From: DATFYM01 sp035315065
Lineage (GTDB): Bacteria > Acidobacteriota > Terriglobia > UBA7540
Assembly (NCBI GenBank): GCA_035315065.1
Contig: DATFYM010000215.1
Location: 1 to 11,323 of the forward strand
DNA length: 11,323 bases
Direction of reading: 5' to 3'
The notes under the pieces are model-generated. The model did no database searches, was not told the origin of the DNA, and saw only the letters and a program-made list of their open reading frames with translations. A program made the translations under genes and the position numbers. Of the stretch, positions 1 through 6,949 are shown piece after piece (within the stretch, counting starts at the first letter, position 1; each line of letters opens with the position of its first letter).

Positions 1-126
1 CGGCGGCTCTGTACCCATAACCAGTACTTCCCCGAGCTTAAAGATTTGCTCGATGCGGTCTCGCAGCAGATGGCCGCTTGGCAAAAACCGAACTCGGTGC
101 TGCATCGATTATGCGGCATTACTTAA
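1..126 (+). pseudogene. C-terminal end of a transposase, IS630/DDE-like (cut by window edge)
   Basis: Frame 1 is open from the first base to a TAA at 124-126 and encodes 41 residues. The segment contains THNQYFPELKDLLDA, then AAWQKPNSVL and a final RLCGIT. This pattern (a 'THN.YF..L..L' stretch, a short helix with a Trp, 'PN..L.RLCGI' and an immediate stop) is what I know from the C-terminal tail of IS630-family and related DDE-superfamily transposases. The catalytic DDE residues would lie upstream of the window, so I cannot tell whether the gene is intact. Only the family-like tail is seen. It ends 26 bp before the synthase gene and reads in the same direction, so element transcription could run into the trehalose genes. 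It could instead be the end of an unrelated protein. Confidence 0.55.
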
Positions 127-152
127 GACGCTATGTTTAGAAAGGGGAGGTC

Positions 153-2438
153 ATGCGCCTGGGCGTCAGGCTTATCACCGGACTCATCGCCGGGATCTCA
201 CTGGTAACCTTTCTCTTTGCCCGTTACCAAGTCAGGGCCGAGAAGCAGGCACTCCGCAATGACTTGGAAACCCGAGTTGATGCGCTCGGTCAAAGCCTTC
301 AGCAAACCGCAGAACCCTTGCTTCTGACCGGCTTGAACCGCCGCCTTCAAATCGTGATCGATGAGTTGAGAAGCCGTCAGCACCTTTACGGGGTCGCCAT
401 CTACAACGCCGAGGGGAAACCGTTCCTGATGACGCCCAACCTCGACGGGCAGCTTAATGTCACTCCCGCCGTAGTGTCGGCTGCCATATCCCAGGACAAG
501 AGCTTGCCGCAGACGATCGATTGGCGCGGCACGCCGCTGATGATCTATGCTGTACCGCTCCACGGTCACGGCGAGGCAGGCGTCATCGGCGGGTTGGCCC
601 TCTTCGCCGACATGAACTACATCGAGGCACAGCAATCCAAGATCTGGCGCGAGGCAGTGACGCACGTTCTGGCCCAGGTCCTGCTCATCGTTCTGATCAC
701 CCTGCTCATCGTGCGCTGGACCGTTGTCCGTCCTATGGCGAGGACAGCGCAGTGGCTCCGCGCCATGCGCACCGGCAATTTCGGCCCTCGCCCGCCCGAG
801 TGGCGCGACAACGACGATTTGTTCAAGCCCTTGGCGCAGGAGGTCACGCACTTGGCGAAGAGCCTCGACGCGGCGCGCGCGTCGGCCGCCGAGGAAGCTC
901 GCTTGCGCGAGGCTGGCGAGTCAATTTGGACGGCGGAGCGCCTGCGTGTGCAAGTCCAAAACAAGTTGAAGAACAGCTCGCTCCTCGTCGTTTCCAACCG
1001 CGAGCCCTACATGCACGTGCGCCGCGGCAAGTCTTTGGAGGCGGTAGTACCGGCGAGCGGCTTGGTGACCGCACTGGAGCCGATTCTATGCGCTTGTAAC
1101 GGCACCTGGGTCGCGCATGGATCCGGCGACGCCGATCGCGAGACGGTCGATGAACATGATCACCTTTCGGTCCCACCCGACGAGCCCCAGTACACGCTGC
1201 GTCGCGTTTGGCTGAGCCAGGAAGAGGAGGAAGGCTACTACTTTGGCTTTGCCAACGAGGGTCTTTGGCCGCTCTGTCACATCGCCCACATCCGGCCGAC
1301 CTTCCGCGCCGAGGATTGGGCGCGCTACCAGGAGGTCAACCTCAAGTTCGCCGAGGCTGTTCTCTGCGAGATGGAGGGCACCTCTGAGCCGGCTCTGCTG
1401 GTGCAGGACTACCACTTTGCGTTGCTGCCGCGCCTCGTCAAAGAGAAACGGCCCGATGCCCGTGTGGCGATCTTCTGGCACATCCCTTGGCCCAACCCGG
1501 AAGCCTTCGGCATTTGCCCTTGGCAGCGCGAACTGCTCGACGGCCTTTTGGGGGCGGATTTAATCGGCTTCCACATCCAGGCCCACTGCACTAATTTCCT
1601 TGAAACCATTGACCGCGCATTGGAGTGCCGCATCGAGTGGGAACGCTTCGCGGTGAACCGGCACGACCACCTCACAGAGGTGAAGCCGTTCCCGATCAGC
1701 GTGGCGTGCAACGGTGCGCAGGCAAAAGCAACAACGAACCCCGGCGGCCCGACCTCGCCCTACCTCGATCGGGCGACCTTATTGAAGCAACACGGGGTCG
1801 AAGCCACGTTTATGGGAATCGGCGTGGACCGCGTCGATTACACCAAGGGGATCCTGGAGCGGTTTCTGGCTCTCGAAAGGTTCCTGGATAAGTATCCTCA
1901 ATATCGTGGCCAATTCACCTTGGTTCAGGTGGCAGCGCCGAGCCGGACTCGAATCCGGCGCTATCACGAGCTCTTCGCCGAGGTCCACTCCGAAGCGGAG
2001 CGTATCAATTGGAAATTCGAAAGCGGAAAGTGGAAACCCATCGTGCTTTTGGAACGCCACCACAGCCACGAGGAGATCGCGCGCTTTTACCGATCGGCCG
2101 ACGTGTGCCTGGTGACCGCGCTCCACGACGGAATGAACCTGGTGGCCAAGGAGTTCGTTGCCGCCCGCGACGACGACCGGGGAGCGTTGATCCTGAGCGG
2201 GTTCACCGGAGCCTCGCGCGAGCTGCAGGACGCATTGCTCGTCAACCCGTACGACATCGAGCAAGTGGCCGACGCCATTCGCTACGCACTGGAAATGGAC
2301 CCGGTGGAGCGCGAGGCGCGGATGACCCGCATGCGCCGCGTGGTGCGCGAAAACAACATCTATCGTTGGGCGGCCGACCTTATCGCCGAGCTGTCGGAAA
2401 TCAGACTGGAGAAGGAGGTTAGTATCGGGAAGGCCTAA
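153..2438 (+). CDS. otsA: Membrane-anchored trehalose-6-phosphate synthase with sensor and HAMP domain (GT20)
   Basis: The predicted reaction is transfer of glucose from UDP-glucose to glucose-6-phosphate, giving trehalose-6-phosphate. The ATG at 153 follows a good ribosome site (GGGGAGG, about 4 bases upstream). Order in the 761 residues: membrane helix about 5-23, extracytoplasmic segment about 24-168, second helix about 169-188, HAMP-like region about 189-241, charged probable coiled coil about 235-272, and a GT20 domain about 275-750. The key GT20 residues known from E. coli OtsA are all present with matching spacing: SNR 281-283, Tyr363 and Trp372 in the YFGF..EGLWPL block, Asp419 in VQDYH, His443 in FWHIPWP, Arg560 and Lys565 in GVDRVDYTKG, Asp659 and Glu667 in HDGMNLVAKE. 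Free-standing OtsA is about 470 residues. The extra 275 residues have chemoreceptor or histidine-kinase input architecture. Catalysis is well supported; regulation by an external signal is inference. The phosphatase gene follows 21 bp downstream, so they probably form an operon. Confidence 0.93.
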   Translation: MRLGVRLITGLIAGISLVTFLFARYQVRAEKQALRNDLETRVDALGQSLQQTAEPLLLTGLNRRLQIVIDELRSRQHLYGVAIYNAEGKPFLMTPNLDGQLNVTPAVVSAAISQDKSLPQTIDWRGTPLMIYAVPLHGHGEAGVIGGLALFADMNYIEAQQSKIWREAVTHVLAQVLLIVLITLLIVRWTVVRPMARTAQWLRAMRTGNFGPRPPEWRDNDDLFKPLAQEVTHLAKSLDAARASAAEEARLREAGESIWTAERLRVQVQNKLKNSSLLVVSNREPYMHVRRGKSLEAVVPASGLVTALEPILCACNGTWVAHGSGDADRETVDEHDHLSVPPDEPQYTLRRVWLSQEEEEGYYFGFANEGLWPLCHIAHIRPTFRAEDWARYQEVNLKFAEAVLCEMEGTSEPALLVQDYHFALLPRLVKEKRPDARVAIFWHIPWPNPEAFGICPWQRELLDGLLGADLIGFHIQAHCTNFLETIDRALECRIEWERFAVNRHDHLTEVKPFPISVACNGAQAKATTNPGGPTSPYLDRATLLKQHGVEATFMGIGVDRVDYTKGILERFLALERFLDKYPQYRGQFTLVQVAAPSRTRIRRYHELFAEVHSEAERINWKFESGKWKPIVLLERHHSHEEIARFYRSADVCLVTALHDGMNLVAKEFVAARDDDRGALILSGFTGASRELQDALLVNPYDIEQVADAIRYALEMDPVEREARMTRMRRVVRENNIYRWAADLIAELSEIRLEKEVSIGKA

Positions 2439-2455
2439 CGGACCGACGATGAATT

Positions 2456-2535
2456 ATGAATGATGAATGATGAACAGAAGAAAGAGATGACGCGACGTCT
2501 TCCGTTCAATCACCATCGTTCATTTCATCATTTCC
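2456..2535. repeat. Imperfect inverted repeat at the synthase/phosphatase junction
   Basis: The left arm is a run of overlapping ATGA/GAATGAT units at about 2456-2475. The right arm at about 2519-2535 (GTTCATTTCATCATTTC) is close to its reverse complement, so the transcript could fold into a long imperfect hairpin around an internal loop of about 45 bases. The low-complexity arms look intergenic rather than coding. The reading frame across them gives a strange His/Phe-rich stretch, FNHHRSFHHFLHFLH. The structure could be a small intergenic repeat element, or could tune phosphatase translation. Pairing was judged by eye only. Confidence 0.4.
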
Positions 2536-3401
2536 TGCACTTCCTGCATATGGTGGTCAACTCCAATTCGGCGGCGGTCGGGCATGGCAAGAAACGTAAC
2601 GTCCGCTCTGGCTCGAAACGGGCCCGCGCCACCAACGGGCGGCCGGTTCACCTGCTTGAGAACTGGGCGCGGGCGGCGGCTCGGCTGCGCGCCGCGAAAC
2701 TCATTGCGTTGTTCATGGACTTCGACGGCACGCTGGCGCCGCTGCAGTCGCGGCCGCAACGAGTGCGGCTGACCCACGTGATGCGCCGAGCCCTCCGCCA
2801 GCTCGCGCGGCACCCCAAGGTCCGCATGTGGGTGATCAGTGGGCGCGTTCGTACCGATGTGCAAAGGCGAGTCAACGTGGACGGTGTGCAGTGCCTTGGG
2901 CTGCATGGCTGGGACGGTGGCCACGGAGCCCTACTCAAACTGAAAACCTATCAGGCTCTACGAAGCGCCAAGCGAGAAATTCGCGAACGGCTGCGCGGTC
3001 TTTCGGGCGTATGGGTGGAAGACAAAGCTCCGGTTTTCGCCGTCCACTACCGCGACGCTTCCAGCATCACAGCTCTCCAGGTGACGAAGGCCGTGCGCGA
3101 AGTTGTGGGACCGCTCGAGCCCGATTTGCGCCTGCTGAGGGGCCTGAAGGTTTGGGAAGTGTTGCCCCGGGACTTCAAGGGAAAAGGAGCCGCGATCACT
3201 GCCCTCACCGCCAAGCTCCCGCCCGATGCGCTTGCGATCTACTTGGGTGACGACGTCACAGATGAGGTGGGCTTTGCGGCACTGCCCAAAGGCCTCACGG
3301 TGCGGGTCGGAGCGCGTCGAAGCACCGCCGCCCGCTTCTACTTGCGAGATCCTGAGGAAGTGGCGTCCTTCCTCGAGAGGGTGCAGGAGGCGATCACGTG
3401 A
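2460..3401 (+). CDS. otsB: Trehalose-6-phosphate phosphatase (HAD family)
   Basis: Predicted to remove phosphate from trehalose-6-phosphate, the second step after the upstream synthase. With the longest start the protein has 313 residues. HAD motifs: motif I DFDGTLAP at 87-94 (nucleophile Asp87, acid/base Asp89), motif II Ser127 in VISGR, the Lys motif at DFKGKG (Lys240/Lys242), and motif IV GDDVTDE at 263-269. The LGLHGWD segment at 146-152 sits where the family has its conserved G.HG, and the trehalose phosphatase cap follows. The real fold begins around residue 63 (HLLENWARAAARL). The first 60 residues are low-complexity, His/Phe-rich then basic, and run across an inverted repeat, so the start is doubtful. 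ATGs at 2460, 2463, 2487 and 2550 are in frame and none has a strong ribosome site. No signal peptide; expected to be cytoplasmic. Function is well supported, the N-terminus is not. Confidence 0.9.
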   Translation: MMNDEQKKEMTRRLPFNHHRSFHHFLHFLHMVVNSNSAAVGHGKKRNVRSGSKRARATNGRPVHLLENWARAAARLRAAKLIALFMDFDGTLAPLQSRPQRVRLTHVMRRALRQLARHPKVRMWVISGRVRTDVQRRVNVDGVQCLGLHGWDGGHGALLKLKTYQALRSAKREIRERLRGLSGVWVEDKAPVFAVHYRDASSITALQVTKAVREVVGPLEPDLRLLRGLKVWEVLPRDFKGKGAAITALTAKLPPDALAIYLGDDVTDEVGFAALPKGLTVRVGARRSTAARFYLRDPEEVASFLERVQEAIT

Positions 3402-3546
3402 AAACTGCCGCTCAGCCTTTCCGATTTTTCACCGCCCCCTCTTTGGTCAGGATCCCCGCGATGCGTCCGGCCAGACGCAACGGGTTCCTTCTGTTCCAAG
3501 ACCGCGAGCGATGGGCAAGAACCGCGGAAAGGAAAGGGAAATAAAG

Positions 3547-3798
3547 ATGTGCGAAAAGTGCGAAAGGGAAGAAGTGATGTGGGCGCTTAGAGTACGCGTC
3601 TTTTTCGGGGCTCTAACGCTTATGCTGATCGGGCTCGCTGGGCATTGGCTGCTCAGTCGGTCTCCCGTGCTGACGCTTGTGATTCCCGTAATCGTCCTGG
3701 TGATGGTAGCCGTGGTGTGGGGCGTATTCACGAAGCGCTTCAAAACGGTAGTCGTTAAGGAAGGCGATGACAAGACGCCGTGCACGGTCCAGGGCTGA
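3547..3798 (+). CDS. Small two-helix membrane protein, unknown function
   Basis: An 83-residue reading frame with ATG at 3547 and a purine-rich ribosome site (AAGGGAAA) just upstream. The frame is open much further upstream, but that part overlaps the phosphatase gene and looks like a shadow. A second in-frame ATG at 3577, preceded by AGGGAAG, is an alternative start. The protein starts MCEKCE, a CxxC pair, then a hydrophobic helix about 17-36, a short LSRSP turn, a second helix about 40-61, and a basic then acidic tail ending in TVQG. I do not recognise a family. It lies 145 bp after the phosphatase gene in the same direction and could be co-transcribed. The cysteines could bind a metal or a thiol partner, but the alternative start would remove them. 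Membrane location is well supported; function is unknown. Confidence 0.6.
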   Translation: MCEKCEREEVMWALRVRVFFGALTLMLIGLAGHWLLSRSPVLTLVIPVIVLVMVAVVWGVFTKRFKTVVVKEGDDKTPCTVQG

Positions 3799-4134
3799 TG
3801 TGTCTGCGGTTCCTCGTCACGAGATGGCAAGCCGGGGTGCCGAGTTCAATCGAGCCTCTCCAAACGATGCCAATACGTCTCGCATCATTGGGGCCTTACG
3901 ATTGCTTCAGACAGGTTCTGAAACACTCCGACTGCGGTCTTGCTAAAGCTCACGGAAGACGGAAATCCGGCTGGAATGTAACCGGTGCTTCACACCCGGT
4001 GATCTCGAGGCGCATCATTTGCTTGTTGGGCATCTAAAATTTAGTTGATACAAGTGGGGAGGCGCGTTCGCGCTGGGGTCCGTGCGGATTCCAAATGGTC
4101 GCTGGCCTTTGAAACGCGACCAGAGGAGACTGCC
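3799..4134 (+). other. 336-bp gap before the WD40 gene, with two small hairpins
   Basis: I see no convincing gene here. Two potential hairpins lie on the side that would be the leader of the WD40 gene. One has arms 3860-3870 and 3882-3891 (CCAAACGATGC against GCATCATTGG, nine pairs with a small bulge). The other is at 3981-4000 (ACCGGTG, short loop, CACCCGGT, one bulge). Neither is followed by a T-run, so they do not look like intrinsic terminators. The second could be part of a leader structure. No known riboswitch class is recognised. Confidence 0.3.
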
Positions 4135-6531
4135 ATGCCACCGTCCCAGTCGAATGACGAACCCATCAACCCTCAGCGGCCTCAGACTTCTGCCACGCCA
4201 AATCCCGAATCGGCCCGCCAACACCGCAGCACCCAGTTCTTCGAGTCCCTGCGAAAGGCCTTCGAGCGGGGCAGGGGTGGCCCCGAGTCGGGCCAACAGG
4301 AAGTCCCTGAGGTGCCTCCGGAATCTCACCTCCCGGAAATGTCGCCGGAATCGCTTGATCTTGCAGCCGAGTTCGTGCTGGGAAGGATGCAGCGCATGGT
4401 CGCTTCCAGCGAACCGACGGACCAAGGTTCTCTCTTCCCCGACGACGGCCTTGGAGGGAGCGAAAGGGTCGACTTGGATCCTCTGCTTCACTCTCTTGAG
4501 CCTGCGAATGGGGAACGCGACCGCCAATCTGAACTCCTCAAGGCTGAAACCCCGGCGAGGCCAGAAGCGAAAGATGGCCAGCCGATCCTACCCCCTCCGA
4601 TAGAGGTTCCGCCGAGCCTGGACGTAGTTGCCACTCATCACGCCGCTTCGGCTGACACGGATGCGGCAACGGCTCGTCATGAAGGTCCGAGTTCTCAAGC
4701 GACCGACGATGTTTTTCCGTACGATGCTGGTCCGCTGTCCGGCACATCGGTGAACCGAAGTGCCGAGGCCCTTCCACCCTTAGCTCCTGAACATGAGACG
4801 GTCCCAATAGGTGCTTCCACAGCGCCCGAGGCGCCAGGCCAGAAAGACGCCCGCCCCTCCGAGTCCCCGAAGACGAAGAGAGAAGTTCCCGAGATGACCC
4901 GTGCAGAACCTGAGCGCGCGTGGCGAATCGGGTCGCGCGAAATCCGGCTGGCCGATGCTATTGTGGCACTAGCGCTGCTCCTGGCCTTCGGTGACGCCGG
5001 CCTCCTTTTGCGATCCATGCTCCACAAAGAGAGCCCCTCGGAGGAAGCGTTCAGCCTGAAGTCAAGCGCTCATGGTCGGGAACCCGAAGCACCCAATGAG
5101 GCGCTGAAGTCCCCGCCCTTAGGAAAGGCGCCAAGCGAGACTCATCAGCAGAGGGGTGCAGAGGCAGCCTCCGCAGGTGCAGCCGAGGCGCCTCAGCATC
5201 AGGCTGCGTCGACAACCGGAGAAAGACCCGCTCTCAGCCCCGCCCCGGAACCTCGCCCCCCGAATGAGCGTCACGCGGAATCGCAGCCTTCTGCGGTTCC
5301 CATGGGTGGAGTGGGGACTCTGGGCGCCCTCGTGCGCTCCCCGATCCCGCAGACCCACGCTTTGCGTCCGGCACCAGGCCCGGCTGCTCCGCCTGTTCCA
5401 GCAAACAGTATCACTGCAGCGGCGCCGCCAGGGATGGTCGGCGGCTCGTCGGGTGCCGCCAACGCGACCGCGCCCAACCCAAATCTCCATGAGAAGAAGC
5501 CCGGTGCAAGCGCCACGGCTCCGAAACAGACGGAACTCGCCTCTGCCGTGCCCCCTCCGGCACCTGGCGATATCAAGGCGCCGAGCGCCTTTGCCTCTGC
5601 GCCCGTAAGTGTCGCACCCCCTGACTTCGCGCTGGACCGCACTTTTGACCGGCATGGAGGCTGGGTCACCGCTGTCGCCTTCAGCAGCGACGGGCGCCTG
5701 TTCGCCTCGGGAAGCTGGGATAAGACAATCGAGGTTTGGGACGTCGCCCGACGACAAGAACTGCAAACTCTGGCCGTCAGTAGCAGCGGAGGAGTTGAGG
5801 CGATCGCCTTCAGTCCCGATGGGCGTTGGCTCGCGGCGCTGGATTCCAACCACGCGGTAAGTCTGTGGCAACCAGGAACCGACTCGGGGCCGCGCGTCCT
5901 GGAATCCACACATTTCAGCGCACGGAGCCACAACTGGGACTATTCCCTGGCCTTCAGCCGCGACGGCCGTTGGTTGGCCGCGGGAACTGATTCGAGAACG
6001 GTTGGCGTGTGGGAGGTGGCTACCGGACGGGAAATCCGCTCGATTGAGGGCCACAACCGTGATGTCGTGTACGTTGCTTTCAGCCCGCAGGACCCCTGGT
6101 TGGCAACGGGCGAAGACGGGAAGACGATCGCGATTTGGGACGTCACCACCGGCGAGAAGATCCGCACTCTCAAAGGTCACAAGAAAGACGTTTACGCCGT
6201 CGCTTTTAGCCCTGACGGCAAGTGGCTGGCCTCGGCGAGCGGCGATAAGACGGTGAAGCTGTGGAGCATGGCCTCGGGGCAAGTGGTTCGCACGCTTGAG
6301 GGCCACATGGGCTGGGTGACTTCGGTGGCATTCAGCTCGGACGGCCGCTGGCTGGCCTCCGGCAGTTGGGACAAGACGATCCGGATTTGGGAGGTGGCGA
6401 CAGGACGCGAGGTCGAGACTCTGACGGGTCACACTGACCCGGTCTATTCCATTGCCATCAGCCGCGATGGTCGATGGCTGATTTCGGGAAGTGAAGACAA
6501 GACAGCAAAACTCTGGAAGCGGCGCGGCTAG
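4135..6531 (+). CDS. Membrane-tethered seven-bladed WD40 repeat protein
   Basis: 798 residues from the ATG at 4135, chosen because GAGGAG sits about 7 bases upstream; the frame also opens further up at a TTG (4045) with no comparable site. Residues 1-270 are rich in Pro, Ser, Ala and Glu and look disordered. A single hydrophobic helix lies at about 273-293 (ADAIVALALLLAF). Another Pro/Ala-rich linker runs to about 495. The C-terminus is seven consecutive WD40 units of about 40 residues, most with the FSxDGRWLASGSxDKTxxxW signature, so a complete propeller is expected. WD40 propellers are binding platforms; no catalytic domain is seen, and there is no kinase or protease fused to it as in many bacterial WD40 proteins. 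Blades 1 and 6 are the most alike (GWVTxVAFSSDGR..ASGSWDKTI). Which side of the membrane the propeller faces is not clear from the flanking charges. Its partner is unknown. Confidence 0.85.
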   Translation: MPPSQSNDEPINPQRPQTSATPNPESARQHRSTQFFESLRKAFERGRGGPESGQQEVPEVPPESHLPEMSPESLDLAAEFVLGRMQRMVASSEPTDQGSLFPDDGLGGSERVDLDPLLHSLEPANGERDRQSELLKAETPARPEAKDGQPILPPPIEVPPSLDVVATHHAASADTDAATARHEGPSSQATDDVFPYDAGPLSGTSVNRSAEALPPLAPEHETVPIGASTAPEAPGQKDARPSESPKTKREVPEMTRAEPERAWRIGSREIRLADAIVALALLLAFGDAGLLLRSMLHKESPSEEAFSLKSSAHGREPEAPNEALKSPPLGKAPSETHQQRGAEAASAGAAEAPQHQAASTTGERPALSPAPEPRPPNERHAESQPSAVPMGGVGTLGALVRSPIPQTHALRPAPGPAAPPVPANSITAAAPPGMVGGSSGAANATAPNPNLHEKKPGASATAPKQTELASAVPPPAPGDIKAPSAFASAPVSVAPPDFALDRTFDRHGGWVTAVAFSSDGRLFASGSWDKTIEVWDVARRQELQTLAVSSSGGVEAIAFSPDGRWLAALDSNHAVSLWQPGTDSGPRVLESTHFSARSHNWDYSLAFSRDGRWLAAGTDSRTVGVWEVATGREIRSIEGHNRDVVYVAFSPQDPWLATGEDGKTIAIWDVTTGEKIRTLKGHKKDVYAVAFSPDGKWLASASGDKTVKLWSMASGQVVRTLEGHMGWVTSVAFSSDGRWLASGSWDKTIRIWEVATGREVETLTGHTDPVYSIAISRDGRWLISGSEDKTAKLWKRRG

Positions 6532-6949
6532 GAAGCAGCCTGGCGTCGTCATTTGCAACGAAGAGCTCAAAGCGGGACTAGGATTTGAAGACGACTCCAA
6601 AGGCGGCGTGGTGAACCACGGTCGAGGGAGTACAGAAACATCCTCCCCCAAATACACACTTTGCTGAATGGTGCTACGCGCGGTCTTGGGGTGATATGGC
6701 GAGGAATGCCAATCAGGGTGAAGGTGAACAGGTGTGTCGCGGGGCGAGCTCAGAGCCGGCTTAAGAAACCTACGTCCGGGCCTGCCTCAGGATGTGGCGA
6801 GGGTGGAACGCCGCCCCCAAGGGCGACGGGCACCGACGCAAGGGCAATTAGCAGCGGCGGGATTAGCAACCGCCTTCTGCCGGCTGCTTTCTGCGTTTCT
6901 GCTCTAAGGGAGGGGAGGCAATCCATTTCATCAACAAGGAGAGAGCCTC
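6532..6949. other. 418-bp gap with no convincing gene; possible RNA or element remnant
   Basis: The interval between the WD40 gene and the DUF3034-like gene has no reading frame I trust. The one open frame, starting at 6661, runs out of phase into the next gene. In another frame several protein-like stretches are broken by in-frame stops, as expected for structured RNA or a decayed element. A perfect 6-bp inverted repeat with a 2-base loop is at 6607-6620 (CGTGGTGAACCACG). About 6670-6810 is G-rich and reminds me weakly of group II intron RNA, including GAGCCGG followed by GAAA and CGTCCGG at 6751-6780. The pairing is imperfect and I cannot confirm this. The last 30 bases hold the ribosome site of the next gene. 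Confidence 0.3.

Noticed and set aside
198..851. Minus-strand open frame of 217 codons
   Set aside because: It is antisense to the sensor part of the synthase gene, which has a good start and continuous domain logic on the plus strand.
3831..3855. GAGTTCAATCGAG-like stretch resembling a tRNA T-arm
   Set aside because: No acceptor, D or anticodon arms could be built around it, so it is not a tRNA.
3780..4037. Plus-strand frame of 85 codons after the small membrane gene
   Set aside because: No ribosome site and no protein-like pattern; it runs through the hairpin-bearing leader.
5119..6657. Long minus-strand open frame (512 codons) opposite the WD40 gene
   Set aside because: It is antisense to seven clear WD40 repeats. 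Its repeated wording is the complement of the blade repeats, and it has no recognisable domain.
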